DNA of 48,614 nucleotides from Moritella sp. (GTDB taxonomy: Bacteria > Pseudomonadota > Gammaproteobacteria > Enterobacterales > Moritellaceae). Under the pieces are notes generated by a model. The model made no database searches and had not been told where the DNA came from. It saw only the letters and a program-made list of their open reading frames with translations. How positions within the stretch are numbered: the stretch's first letter is position 1; every line of letters starts with the position of its first letter. The position numbers and the translations under genes are program-made. The stretch covers positions 80,926-129,539 of the forward strand of contig NZ_JABSQR010000015.1 in NCBI RefSeq assembly GCF_013215705.1, written 5' to 3'. Shown piece by piece: positions 10,306-18,688 of this stretch.

Positions 10306-11466
10306 ATGGCTTGGAATGAGCCCGGAAATGGCGGTAATAAAGATCGCGACCCTTGGGGACAAAAAGGTAAAGAGCAGGGACCCCCTGATCTTGACGAAAT
10401 ATTTAAGAAGCTAACCAGCAAGTTTGGTGGCGGTAAAGGCGGTAAGTTTACAGGTGGTGCTAACTTTAATAAAGTTGGTGTATCTCTGGTGCTTGGTGTA
10501 CTTGCCGTGATCTGGGTGGTCAGTGGTTTCTATACTATCAAAGAAGCTGAACGTGGCGTGGTATTACGTTTTGGTCAGTATTCACAAACAGTTGAACCGG
10601 GTTTATCTTGGTTACCGACGTTTGTTGATCGTGTGATCCCTGTTGACGTTAGGAGCATTCGCTCTATGCCAGCTTCAGGTTCGATGTTAACTAGAGATGA
10701 AAACGTAGTTGACGTGAAAATGGATATTCAATATCGCGTTATTAATCCGCGTGAATATCTATTTAGCGTAACGAATCCGGATGATAGCTTACATCAAGCG
10801 ATTGACAGTGCATTACGTTTCGTTATCGGTCATACGACAATGGATGATGTGATCACAACAGGTCGTGAAGTTGTACGTCAAAGTACCCGTGACAACATTG
10901 AAGCTATCATTAATGAATATCACATGGGTATTGAACTTGTTGATGTCAACTTCTTGTCTGCACGCCCACCGGAAGCAGTTAAAGATGCATTCGATGATGC
11001 GATTGCGGCACAAGAAGATGAACAGCGTTATATCCGTGAAGCCGAAGCTTATGCGCGTGCAATTGAACCGACAGCACGTGGTCAAGTGAAACGTATTGAA
11101 CAAGAAGCACAAGCTTACCAACAGCAAATTGTGTTAAAAGCACAAGGTGAAGTAGCACGTTTTAATAGCTTACTGCCACAATACCAACTTGCACCGGAAG
11201 TTACGCGTCAACGTTTATACTTAGAAACAATGGAAACGGTTTATTCAAATACAACGAAAATTGTGGTTGATACTAAAGGTACTGGCAACATGCTATATCT
11301 ACCATTAGATAAGATCATGAGCGCTAATGCGGATAGTAAACCGACTCGTTCGGCAAACACAGTTCAAGCACCGCAACAACCAGCGAAATCAAATAATCGT
11401 TATCAGTATCCAGATACGAATAGTAGTAATGTTCGTCCTGATCGTTTTAACACAGGGAGAAACTAA
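10306..11466 (+). CDS. hflK: FtsH protease modulator HflK
   Basis: One of the two SPFH/prohibitin-family proteins that build the periplasmic HflKC cage around the FtsH protease and limit its attack on membrane proteins. A Gly-rich cytoplasmic N-terminus (residues 1 to about 55) precedes a single transmembrane helix (about 57-76). The SPFH domain starts at EAERGVVLRFGQY, and a long charged helix (EDEQRYIREAEAYARA) forms the cage wall. The C-terminus is polar and Asn/Gln/Pro-rich. The start is placed at the third in-frame ATG (10306): GGAGA at 10296-10300 precedes it and it gives the family start MAWNEPGN. hflC follows after three bases. Confidence 0.95.
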   Translation: MAWNEPGNGGNKDRDPWGQKGKEQGPPDLDEIFKKLTSKFGGGKGGKFTGGANFNKVGVSLVLGVLAVIWVVSGFYTIKEAERGVVLRFGQYSQTVEPGLSWLPTFVDRVIPVDVRSIRSMPASGSMLTRDENVVDVKMDIQYRVINPREYLFSVTNPDDSLHQAIDSALRFVIGHTTMDDVITTGREVVRQSTRDNIEAIINEYHMGIELVDVNFLSARPPEAVKDAFDDAIAAQEDEQRYIREAEAYARAIEPTARGQVKRIEQEAQAYQQQIVLKAQGEVARFNSLLPQYQLAPEVTRQRLYLETMETVYSNTTKIVVDTKGTGNMLYLPLDKIMSANADSKPTRSANTVQAPQQPAKSNNRYQYPDTNSSNVRPDRFNTGRN

Positions 11467-11469
11467 ACT

Positions 11470-12345
11470 ATGAATCAATTAAAAGCAGTTATTTTAGTAC
11501 TTGTGCTATTACTTGGTTTTTCGTCTTTCTTTGTGATAAACGAAGGTGAACGTGCGCTAGTAGTGCGTTTTGGTAAAGTACTTAAATCAGGTGAGGAAGC
11601 GAAGATTTATCTTCCGGGTCTGAATTTTAAAGTACCTTTTATCGATTCAATTCGCGTATTAAGCTCGCGCTTACAAACGCTTGATGGTAATGCTGATCGT
11701 TTTGTTACTTCTGAAAAGAAAGATTTAATTATCGATTCTTACGTGAAATGGCGTATTGCAGACTTTGAGAAATTTTACCTCGCAACCAATGGCGGTAACT
11801 TCCTACAAGCAGAGTCTTTATTACAACGTAAAATTACCAATGGACTACGTAATGAAATTGGTAATCGTACAATTAAAGATATCGTTTCTGGCCAACGTGG
11901 CGAAGTAATGGAAACGGCATTGAAACGTATGGCACGTTCATCTGAGCTGGGTATCCTGGTTGAAGATGTACGAATCAAACAGATCAATCTACCGAAGGAA
12001 GTAAGTAACTCTATCTTCCAACGTATGAGTGCAGAGCGTCATGCTGTAGCGAAAGAACATCGTTCGCAAGGTTATGAACAAGCTGAGATTTTAAAAGCAG
12101 AAGTGGATGCGAAAGTAACCGTAATGCTTGCTGATGCCAACCGTCAAGCACGTCAAAAACGTGGTGAAGGTGATGCAGACGCAGCGAAGATTTATGCTGA
12201 TACGTACAATAAAGATGTCGAGTTTTATGGCTTCTTACGTAGTCTAGAAGCTTATACTAAGAGTTTTAGTAATAAGTCTGATGTATTAGTAATCTCTCCA
12301 GATAGTGATTTCTTCAATTACATGAAGGGTGCTGCTGTAAAATAA
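11470..12345 (+). CDS. hflC: FtsH protease modulator HflC
   Basis: Partner of HflK in the FtsH-regulating cage. An N-terminal membrane anchor (about residues 5-24) precedes the SPFH domain (NEGERALVVRFGKV), and the conserved VDVRIKQINLP-type segment and helical region (RHRSQGYEQAEILKAE) follow. At 291 residues it is shorter than E. coli HflC (334) because it lacks the poorly conserved insert before the VRIKQINLP motif, as many marine gammaproteobacterial homologues do. It is the last gene of the cluster, closed by a strong terminator at 12368-12406. Confidence 0.95.
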   Translation: MNQLKAVILVLVLLLGFSSFFVINEGERALVVRFGKVLKSGEEAKIYLPGLNFKVPFIDSIRVLSSRLQTLDGNADRFVTSEKKDLIIDSYVKWRIADFEKFYLATNGGNFLQAESLLQRKITNGLRNEIGNRTIKDIVSGQRGEVMETALKRMARSSELGILVEDVRIKQINLPKEVSNSIFQRMSAERHAVAKEHRSQGYEQAEILKAEVDAKVTVMLADANRQARQKRGEGDADAAKIYADTYNKDVEFYGFLRSLEAYTKSFSNKSDVLVISPDSDFFNYMKGAAVK

Positions 12346-12367
12346 CCATTGCTGGTCAATGAATAAC

Positions 12368-12406
12368 AAAAGGCCGTTGCTATCTTAGATCGCAACGGCC
12401 TTTTTT
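12368..12406. terminator. Strong bidirectional terminator between hflC and fldB
   Basis: Stem AAAAGGCCGTTGC pairs perfectly with GCAACGGCCTTTT (13 bp) around an 11-base loop, with six T on the plus strand. The A run on the left gives a shorter T run on the minus strand, so it can serve both hflC and the convergent fldB. Confidence 0.92.
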
Positions 12407-12438
12407 ATGGCGTTAACTTGTTGTTATAACTTACGTAA

Positions 12439-12466
12439 TTTATTATTTATTATTTATTATTTATTA
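12439..12466. repeat. Four perfect TTTATTA tandem repeats
   Basis: Four exact heptamers in a row lie 15 bases from the stop of fldB, in the short convergent spacer. It is non-coding; a slipped-strand microsatellite is the simplest reading. Confidence 0.85.
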
Positions 12467-12480
12467 TGACTTATATGTTA

Positions 12481-12999
12481 TTAATAATGCGCTGCAATTT
12501 CTTCGAGTACTTGTAAGGACCAAGTGGCAATCCGTTCATCTGTCTGATCGTACTGGCTGTCTTCATCGAGGGCGAGACCGAAAAACTGGCTTTCATCTGC
12601 CGTTAACGCTTTTGAAGCCACAAATTCATAACCTTGGTTTGGCCATTGGCCGATAAAGTGAATGCCTTTACCTTGCAACTCGTCAAATAGCATGCCCATC
12701 GCATCCAGATACCATTCGCTGTAGTTAACTTGATCACCAAGACCAAATAGCGCGACGGTTTTCCCTGCCAGGTTGATATCTGCAATATCAGACCACAGAT
12801 CGCCCCAGTCTTCCTGAAGTTCGCCATAATCCCAAGTCGAAATACCGAATAGAACGACATCATAGGTTTCTATATCAGTAAACCCCGAGTCTTTTATGTC
12901 ATGTAAGTCGACAAGTTCTGCGCCAATTTCAGCTTGGATCTTTTCCGCAGCTATGGTGGTATAAAAAGTAGTGGAGCCGTAATATAAACCGATTTTCAT
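12481..12999 (-). CDS. fldB: Flavodoxin FldB
   Basis: A long-chain FMN flavodoxin acting as a low-potential one-electron carrier in the cytoplasm. The phosphate loop YGSTTFYTT (residues about 8-16) binds the FMN phosphate, and the STWDYGELQEDW and GLGDQVNYSEWYLDAMG segments form the isoalloxazine site. Length 172 residues matches E. coli FldB (173). The position, divergent from xerD, is that of fldB rather than fldA in E. coli, which supports the paralogue assignment. Confidence 0.92.
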   Translation of the reverse strand: MKIGLYYGSTTFYTTIAAEKIQAEIGAELVDLHDIKDSGFTDIETYDVVLFGISTWDYGELQEDWGDLWSDIADINLAGKTVALFGLGDQVNYSEWYLDAMGMLFDELQGKGIHFIGQWPNQGYEFVASKALTADESQFFGLALDEDSQYDQTDERIATWSLQVLEEIAAHY

Positions 13000-13193
13000 T
13001 ATCTACATCCAAAGACAGTGTTGCTAATCATACTATGTGTTAATAAATACGATGTGTTGATTATGCTCTGAGCGATCAGTTGCTCATCGTTAACCATAGT
13101 AGCATGAGATAATTGTACTATAATTCATGTTTATTTATACAGTGTTGTTATACTGGTTGCATAATAATGAAAATAAAAGCATAGGGCACAGGC

Positions 13194-14084
13194 TTGGAAA
13201 AAATTGAAATAATAGAGCAGTTTTTAGATATTATGTGGCACGAGCGCGGGTTGTCAGACAATACCCTGAGCTCTTATCGTAATGATTTAAACCAATATCA
13301 TCACTGGTTAGTGCAACACAAGCAGCAACTATTAACCGTTGATCGTCTTGAAATCCAGGCGTTTATGGCAAGCCGTTTTGATTTAGGCTACAAAGCCAGT
13401 AGTACCGCGCGCCAACTGAGTGCGATCCGTCGCTTTTATCAATATCTCTATCGTGAGCAGATGCGTGATGATGATCCGACCGCCTTACTCATTAGCCCGA
13501 AGCTACCGCAGCGTTTGCCGGACGATTTATCTGAAGCAGAAGTGAATGCATTATTAGCTGCACCAGAATTAGACGATCCGATCCAATTACGTGATAAGGC
13601 CATGATGGAGGTGTTATATGCCACAGGATTACGGGTATCAGAATTAGTTGGCTTAAGCATGGAATCAGTGAGCTTACGCCAAGGGTTAGTGCGCGTAACA
13701 GGTAAGGGCGGTAAGGAACGCTTAGTGCCTATGGGTGAAGAAGCTGTGTATTGGACTGAGCGCTTTATTGCCGAAGGTCGCGCGACGTTATTAAAAGGGT
13801 TAACGTCTGATGTGGTGTTTCCTTCCAGACGTGGCAACTTTATGACTCGACAAACGTTTTGGCATCGCCTTAAGCATTACTCACAAGTCGCAGGTATTAC
13901 GACGCACTTATCTCCGCATACTTTGCGCCATGCGTTTGCCACCCATTTATTGAACTATGGCGCTGATCTACGTGTCGTACAAATGTTACTTGGCCACAGC
14001 GATTTATCCACGACACAAATTTATACCCATGTGGCAACAGCACGATTAGAGCAGCTGCATAGTGAACACCATCCTCGAGCGTAA
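13194..14084 (+). CDS. xerD: Tyrosine recombinase XerD
   Basis: With XerC, resolves chromosome dimers at dif, activated by FtsK at the septum. The N-terminal SAM-like core-binding domain (about residues 1-90) is followed by the catalytic domain. All six catalytic residues are present: Arg147 (GLRVSE), Lys171 (GKGGKE), His242 and Arg245 (PHTLRH), His268 (LLGHSD) and nucleophile Tyr277 (IYTHV). Length 296 residues versus 298 in E. coli. Translation starts at TTG 13194, seven bases after AGGG at 13183-13186. dsbC follows 110 bases later. Confidence 0.96.
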   Translation: MEKIEIIEQFLDIMWHERGLSDNTLSSYRNDLNQYHHWLVQHKQQLLTVDRLEIQAFMASRFDLGYKASSTARQLSAIRRFYQYLYREQMRDDDPTALLISPKLPQRLPDDLSEAEVNALLAAPELDDPIQLRDKAMMEVLYATGLRVSELVGLSMESVSLRQGLVRVTGKGGKERLVPMGEEAVYWTERFIAEGRATLLKGLTSDVVFPSRRGNFMTRQTFWHRLKHYSQVAGITTHLSPHTLRHAFATHLLNYGADLRVVQMLLGHSDLSTTQIYTHVATARLEQLHSEHHPRA

Positions 14085-14194
14085 TGAGGGAATGTTGATG
14101 ACACGCATTAGCAAGGATTAGGGCTAGTGATAAATAATGAATTCTGTTAATTTATCGGGCATAGATATCCATTAAGGATAAGAGCGGAGAACAT

Positions 14195-14995
14195 ATGTTA
14201 AAGAAATTAATGATTACAGCAATCGCTGCCGGTTTGGTGGCTAGTTTTGTATTTGGGGTCAATAGTGCACCGCAACAAGCAACACCGGCTGTGCCGACAA
14301 TACTACACGCAACGTCAGTGACAGACGTTATCGTATCAGCGGAACAGCTAGATATCTCACGCTTATTAGCTGAAAAACTTAATTTTAAAGTAGTGAGTGT
14401 AAGCGACAGTGTTATCCCAGGTTTGTTTGAAGTTGCGACCGACCAAGGTATTTTTTATGTCAACGCGGATGTTTCTAATCTTATCCAAGGTTCACTTTAT
14501 CAAGTTGATGATAATGGGGTCACGGATCTCACCGAACAAGCAATGGGCAAAGTACGCCAGCAAGCAATACAAGCATTCGCAAGTGATACCATTAATTACC
14601 CTGCCGAAAATGAAAAGTACAGCATTACGGTATTTACCGATATTAACTGCGGTTACTGTCGTAAGTTACATAACGAAGTCGCGCAACTGAATAAGCTTGG
14701 TATTAGCGTAAAATATTTAGCCTTTCCACGCGGTGGTCTTAACTCTACGACTTACCAAGATATGGTGTCAATTTGGTGCGCTGAAGACGGCGTGCAAGCG
14801 ATGAATAATGCCAAACGTGGTGGCAAGGTCGTTCCTGAAAGTTGTACCAATACCGTTGCACAACAATATGAACTTGGTCGTCGTTTAGGCGTGACCGGTA
14901 CGCCTGCTATTGTGTTTGAAAATGGAAAAATGCAACCGGGTTATGTGCCTGCTGCGCAGCTTCTTAGTATTCTAACCAGTGTGGATAAATCTTGA
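14195..14995 (+). CDS. dsbC: Periplasmic disulfide isomerase DsbC
   Basis: A V-shaped homodimeric isomerase that reshuffles wrong disulfides in secreted proteins and is kept reduced by DsbD. A signal sequence covers residues 1 to about 25. The N-terminal dimerisation domain precedes the thioredoxin fold, whose active site is CGYC (Cys152, Cys155). The structural pair Cys195/Cys217 and the cis-proline segment GTPAIV (Pro237) are also present. At 266 residues it is about 30 longer than E. coli DsbC; the extra is an Ala/Thr/Pro-rich stretch after the signal peptide. Its stop overlaps the recJ start by four bases. Confidence 0.95.
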   Translation: MLKKLMITAIAAGLVASFVFGVNSAPQQATPAVPTILHATSVTDVIVSAEQLDISRLLAEKLNFKVVSVSDSVIPGLFEVATDQGIFYVNADVSNLIQGSLYQVDDNGVTDLTEQAMGKVRQQAIQAFASDTINYPAENEKYSITVFTDINCGYCRKLHNEVAQLNKLGISVKYLAFPRGGLNSTTYQDMVSIWCAEDGVQAMNNAKRGGKVVPESCTNTVAQQYELGRRLGVTGTPAIVFENGKMQPGYVPAAQLLSILTSVDKS

Positions 14996-16722
14996 AAAAA
15001 CAAATTAAACGTCGCGATAACGTCGATTGTGACGGTATATCAGCAGCGGTACCTGCATTATTACGTCAAATCTATGCTAGTCGTGGTGTTAAGTCGGATC
15101 AAGAATTAGAGAAAGGGGTTAAAAATTTATTACGTCCTAACCAGCTAAAAGGCATGACTGCCGCGTGTGAGTTATTAGTCAGCGCGTTAATGCAAAATCA
15201 GCGTATTATCATTATTGGTGATTTTGATGCGGATGGCGCAACGAGTACGGCATTGTCGATGCTTGCTTTTAAAATGCTCGGCTATCGTAATATTGATTTT
15301 TTAGTCCCTAATCGCTTTGAGTTTGGCTATGGTTTAAGTCCTGAGATTGTTGATCTTGCTGCCGAAAATGGCGCGCAACTGATCATGACTGTGGATAACG
15401 GTATTTCCAGTATTGCCGGTGTTGCTGCCGCGAAAGCGTTAGGCATTAAAGTGCTTGTGACCGATCACCATCTGCCGGGCAACGAAATTCCGGATGCAGA
15501 TGCCATTGTTAATCCCAATCAACACGGTTGTACATTTCCAAGCAAAAATCTTGCTGGCGTAGGAGTGGCCTTCTATGTCATGTTGGCATTGCGCGGCGCA
15601 TTGCGTGAACAAGGTTGGTTTGCCAAACAAGGTTTAACCGAGCCAAATTTAGCTTGCCTACTGGATATTGTGGCTCTGGGGACGGTTGCTGATGTGGTGC
15701 CGTTAGATGCTAATAACCGTATTTTAGTGTATCAAGGTCTACAGCGTATCCGCGCCGATAAATGTCGCCCCGGCATTAAAGCCTTGATCGAAATTGCCAA
15801 TCGTAATCAAGCTCAGCTTTGCGCAAGTGATTTAGGTTTTGCATTAGGACCAAGATTGAACGCAGCAGGACGTCTAGATGACATGTCAGTTGGCGTTGCC
15901 ACGCTGTTGTGTGAAGATCTCAATAACGCACGTCGTTTTGCTGGTGAGCTGGATAGCCTGAATGAAGAACGTAAAGAAATTGAAAGTTCGATGCAGCAAG
16001 AAGCCTTGGCTATTCTAAAAAGTGTCGATTTTGATGCTGGACAAGTACCTTACGGTATTTGTTTATTTCAAGATGACTGGCACCAAGGTGTAGTCGGCTT
16101 AGTTGCATCTCGGATTAAAGAGCGTTTCCACCGCCCTGTTATCGCTTTTGCTGATGCTGGTGAAGGAGAAATAAAAGGCTCAGCCCGTTCAATACCTGGC
16201 TTGCACTTACGTGATGTCTTGGAGTTACTCGATATCCGTAATCCGGGCATGATCTTGAAATTTGGTGGCCATGCGATGGCGGCAGGTTTGTCTTTACGGC
16301 TTGATTGTTATGATGAGTTTACCAAACAGTTTAACGACTTAGTGCAGGAATTATTAACAGAAGAGCAGTTAACTGGCGTGGTATTAAGTGATGGCGAACT
16401 GCCGAGTGAGCAACTGTCATTGCCGACAGCGGAACTAATCAAAGAAGCTGCGCCCTGGGGACAGATGTTCCCTGAGCCGATCTTTGATGGCATCTTTAAA
16501 TTACGTGAACAACGTCTTGTGGGTAAAAAACATTTAAAAATGATGTTAGAGCCAGAGCAGGGTGGACCATTGGTGGATGCGATCGCTTTTAATGTTGATT
16601 TAGAAGTATGGCCTGATGCCTCCGTGCAGAAGATTGAGTTAGCCTACAAACTTGATGTTAATGAGTTTCGTGGTAAACGTAGTTTGCAGTTTATGGTTGA
16701 GCATTTACAGCCATTACGTTAA
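14992..16722 (+). CDS. recJ: Single-strand-specific 5'-3' exonuclease RecJ
   Basis: Degrades single-stranded DNA 5' to 3' in mismatch repair, base excision repair and the RecFOR pathway. The DHH phosphoesterase motifs are intact: GDFDADGATS (Asp77, Asp79, Asp81), TVDNG (Asp135), TDHHLPG (Asp158-His159-His160) and the later LDIVALGTVADVVPL. The DHHA1 part contains GGHAMAAG, and an OB domain closes the protein. Length 576 residues versus 577 in E. coli. Translation starts at TTG 14992, overlapping the dsbC stop (TTGA), a coupling also seen in relatives. Confidence 0.96.
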   Translation: MKKQIKRRDNVDCDGISAAVPALLRQIYASRGVKSDQELEKGVKNLLRPNQLKGMTAACELLVSALMQNQRIIIIGDFDADGATSTALSMLAFKMLGYRNIDFLVPNRFEFGYGLSPEIVDLAAENGAQLIMTVDNGISSIAGVAAAKALGIKVLVTDHHLPGNEIPDADAIVNPNQHGCTFPSKNLAGVGVAFYVMLALRGALREQGWFAKQGLTEPNLACLLDIVALGTVADVVPLDANNRILVYQGLQRIRADKCRPGIKALIEIANRNQAQLCASDLGFALGPRLNAAGRLDDMSVGVATLLCEDLNNARRFAGELDSLNEERKEIESSMQQEALAILKSVDFDAGQVPYGICLFQDDWHQGVVGLVASRIKERFHRPVIAFADAGEGEIKGSARSIPGLHLRDVLELLDIRNPGMILKFGGHAMAAGLSLRLDCYDEFTKQFNDLVQELLTEEQLTGVVLSDGELPSEQLSLPTAELIKEAAPWGQMFPEPIFDGIFKLREQRLVGKKHLKMMLEPEQGGPLVDAIAFNVDLEVWPDASVQKIELAYKLDVNEFRGKRSLQFMVEHLQPLR

Positions 16723-16838
16723 ACGATAGCCTTTAGCGATTGAAGTGTTAGTTTTAATCGTCTTTAGCTATTCATGGTTTGCCGTTATAGTTATTACCTC
16801 TTCTACAGCAATCCTGCTTTAAGATAAGGATATAGACC

Positions 16839-17252
16839 ATGACTATGCAACGCGTAATGAATGAAATGAAAATTAATGCTCCGAGTATTCCATGTGGTAC
16901 GTCACTGGTCGCCGTGGTTGATTTGTTTGCTAAACACCAGATAAATGCGGTGCCAGTGGTGAATTCGACAAATGAAGTGATTGGCTTCGTCTCTGAATCT
17001 GATTGCCTACAAGCACTTATTAGTGGCAGTTACCATTGTGATAAACCTGCGATTGTGAACGATGTAATGAGTAAAAATGTTGTTAGCGTATCACCACAAG
17101 ACAGTATTATTGATATTGCCATTCGCATGACGAAAGACAACTTGAGTGTCTACCCTGTGCTTGAAGGTGGTCAATTGGTTGGTATCATTCGTCGTGGTGA
17201 TATACTGCAAGTATTGGCAGAAAATAATAATCAATGTAGTCAAGTCAGCTAA
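16839..17252 (+). CDS. Stand-alone tandem CBS-domain protein
   Basis: A cytoplasmic protein of 137 residues made of two CBS motifs, about residues 5-60 and 72-130, with no catalytic or membrane part. Such pairs (Bateman modules) usually bind adenine nucleotides or S-adenosylmethionine at the cleft; the segment SVYPVLEGGQLVGIIRRGDILQ shows the typical hydrophobic strand, Gly and Arg-Arg-Asp layout. The ligand and any partner cannot be named from sequence. AAGGA upstream of the ATG supports the start. It lies alone between recJ and prfB, ended by the terminator at 17275-17302. Related single CBS proteins in gammaproteobacteria are mostly uncharacterised. Confidence 0.85.
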   Translation: MTMQRVMNEMKINAPSIPCGTSLVAVVDLFAKHQINAVPVVNSTNEVIGFVSESDCLQALISGSYHCDKPAIVNDVMSKNVVSVSPQDSIIDIAIRMTKDNLSVYPVLEGGQLVGIIRRGDILQVLAENNNQCSQVS

Positions 17253-17274
17253 CCTCGTTGGTTGCATTTTTTTC

Positions 17275-17302
17275 AAGCCATGCTCCAGTAGCGTGGCTTT
17301 TT
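17275..17302 (+). terminator. Terminator of the CBS-domain gene
   Basis: AAGCCATGCT pairs with AGCGTGGCTT (ten pairs, one T-G) around loop CCAGT, running into five T. The remaining 270 bases up to prfB hold no other gene. Confidence 0.9.
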
Positions 17303-17471
17303 GCTATTTTACTGCCGTCATATTCCCCCTCGTTTTTATTTATGGCCATTTATTCCTATTTATTTTCTTATATTATCGATTAATTTGCTGTTTTATTAAT
17401 CTTCCTCTGTATATCCGCGAGCGAATTCGGTAAAATTTGCTGTTGTGTAAAATCCCATAGTTAGAATTATA

Positions 17472-17548
17472 TACTTAGCAGAATGCTGATGAACATATCG
17501 ATATTCGCCTGCATCATGCTAAGTACAATATCTTTAGCAAAATGCTGA
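17472..17548. repeat. Repeated TTAGCA-G/A-AATGCTGA motif upstream of prfB
   Basis: TTAGCAGAATGCTGA at 17475-17489 recurs at 17534-17548 with one mismatch. An inverted partner, TGCTAAGTA at 17517-17525, pairs exactly with TACTTAGCA at 17472-17480, and ATGC/GCAT (17483-17486/17511-17514) extends the same dyad. The dyad interior contains the perfect palindrome ATATCGATAT (17495-17504). The cluster ends 24 bases before the prfB ATG. It may be an operator or leader structure; no regulator can be named. Confidence 0.6.
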
Positions 17549-17572
17549 ATACAATTAAAATAGAGCAGAATC

Positions 17573-18671
17573 ATGTTTGAAGTAAATCCAGTACTGAATA
17601 AATTAAAGGAGCTAGGCGAACGCGCTGAGCTGCTTCGGGGGTACCTTTGACTACGATGCGAGTAAAGAGCGTCTAGAAGAGGTATCTGCGGAATTAGAGT
17701 CATCGGAAGTATGGAATAACCCGAAATACGCCCAAGAATTAGGTAAAGAACGCGCGTCATTAGAATTGATCGTCAAAACGATTGATGATCTCGGCACGGG
17801 TTGTGATGATGTTGAAGGCTTGGTTGAACTGGCAGTTGAAGCCGAAGACGAAGAAACATTTGCTGAAGCACAACATGAAATTATCGGTTTAGAAGCACAG
17901 CTGGCTAAACTTGAGTTTCGTCGTATGTTCTCTGGTAAACATGATGCAAATGATTGTTATCTTGATATCCAATCTGGCTCTGGTGGTACCGAAGCACAAG
18001 ATTGGGCAAACATGCTATTACGTATGTTCTTACGATGGGGTGAGGCACACAAATTTAAAGTTGAGCTGATCGAAGTATCATCTGGCGATGTAGCCGGGAT
18101 CAAAGGTGCCACTATCCGGTTGGGTGGTGAATATGCTTATGGTTGGTTACGTACCGAAACTGGTGTTCACCGTTTAGTGCGTAAATCACCGTTTGATTCA
18201 AGTGGCCGTCGTCATACTTCATTTGCATCGATATTTGTATATCCAGAAATTGATGACAGCATCGAGATTGATTTGAATCCGTCAGATTTACGTATTGATG
18301 TTTACCGTGCTTCGGGCGCGGGTGGTCAGCACGTAAATACCACGGAATCTGCGGTACGTATTACTCACTTACCCACTAATCTTGTTGTACAATGTCAAAA
18401 TGATCGCTCGCAGCATAAGAATAAAGATGCGGCGATGAAACAAATGCGGGCAAAATTGTTTGATCATGAAATGCAAAAACAAAACGCGGAAAAACAAATC
18501 GCCGAAGATGCGAAGTCAGATATCGGTTGGGGCAGTCAGATCCGTTCATACGTACTGGATGACTCACGCATAAAAGATTTACGTACTGGTGTTGAAACAC
18601 GCAATACACAAGCCGTTTTAGACGGTGATTTAGACAAATTTATTGAAGCCAGCCTGAAATCAGGCCTGTAA
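17573..18671 (+). CDS. prfB: Peptide chain release factor 2 (programmed +1 frameshift)
   Basis: RF2 terminates translation at UGA and UAA. The gene is read as 17573-17647 joined to 17649-18671, giving 365 residues, the same as E. coli. Codon 26 is an in-frame TGA (17648-17650); the slippery CTT TGA C lets the ribosome shift +1 and continue as L-D-Y-D-A. The internal Shine-Dalgarno is CGGGGG, three bases before CTT, where E. coli has AGGGGG. The anticodon-like SPF tripeptide occurs in [15 protein letters not shown] and the catalytic GGQ in GAGGQHVN. Autoregulation follows: low RF2 favours the shift. A start at 17766 seen by simple ORF calling is an artefact of the frameshift. lysS follows after 17 bases. 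Confidence 0.96.
17633..17651 (+). promoter_or_regulatory. RF2 programmed frameshift site
   Basis: The elements in order are CGG GGG (Shine-Dalgarno-like), TAC, slippery CTT, the TGA stop and a following C, which is the weakest stop context. This is the conserved RF2 autoregulatory site; only the first base of the purine run differs from the E. coli AGGGGG. Confidence 0.95.
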
Positions 18672-18688
18672 AAAAATAGGGTTAAACA

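Noticed and set aside
16726-16771. Two-part dyad ATAGC/GCTAT and CGATT/AATCG after recJ
   Set aside because: Short stems split by a large internal loop and no T run; not strong enough to call a terminator.
17766-18671. Open frame suggesting a truncated RF2 starting at 17766
   Set aside because: The upstream 64 codons are present in the other frame and joined by the classical CTT TGA C frameshift; the full 365-residue RF2 is encoded.
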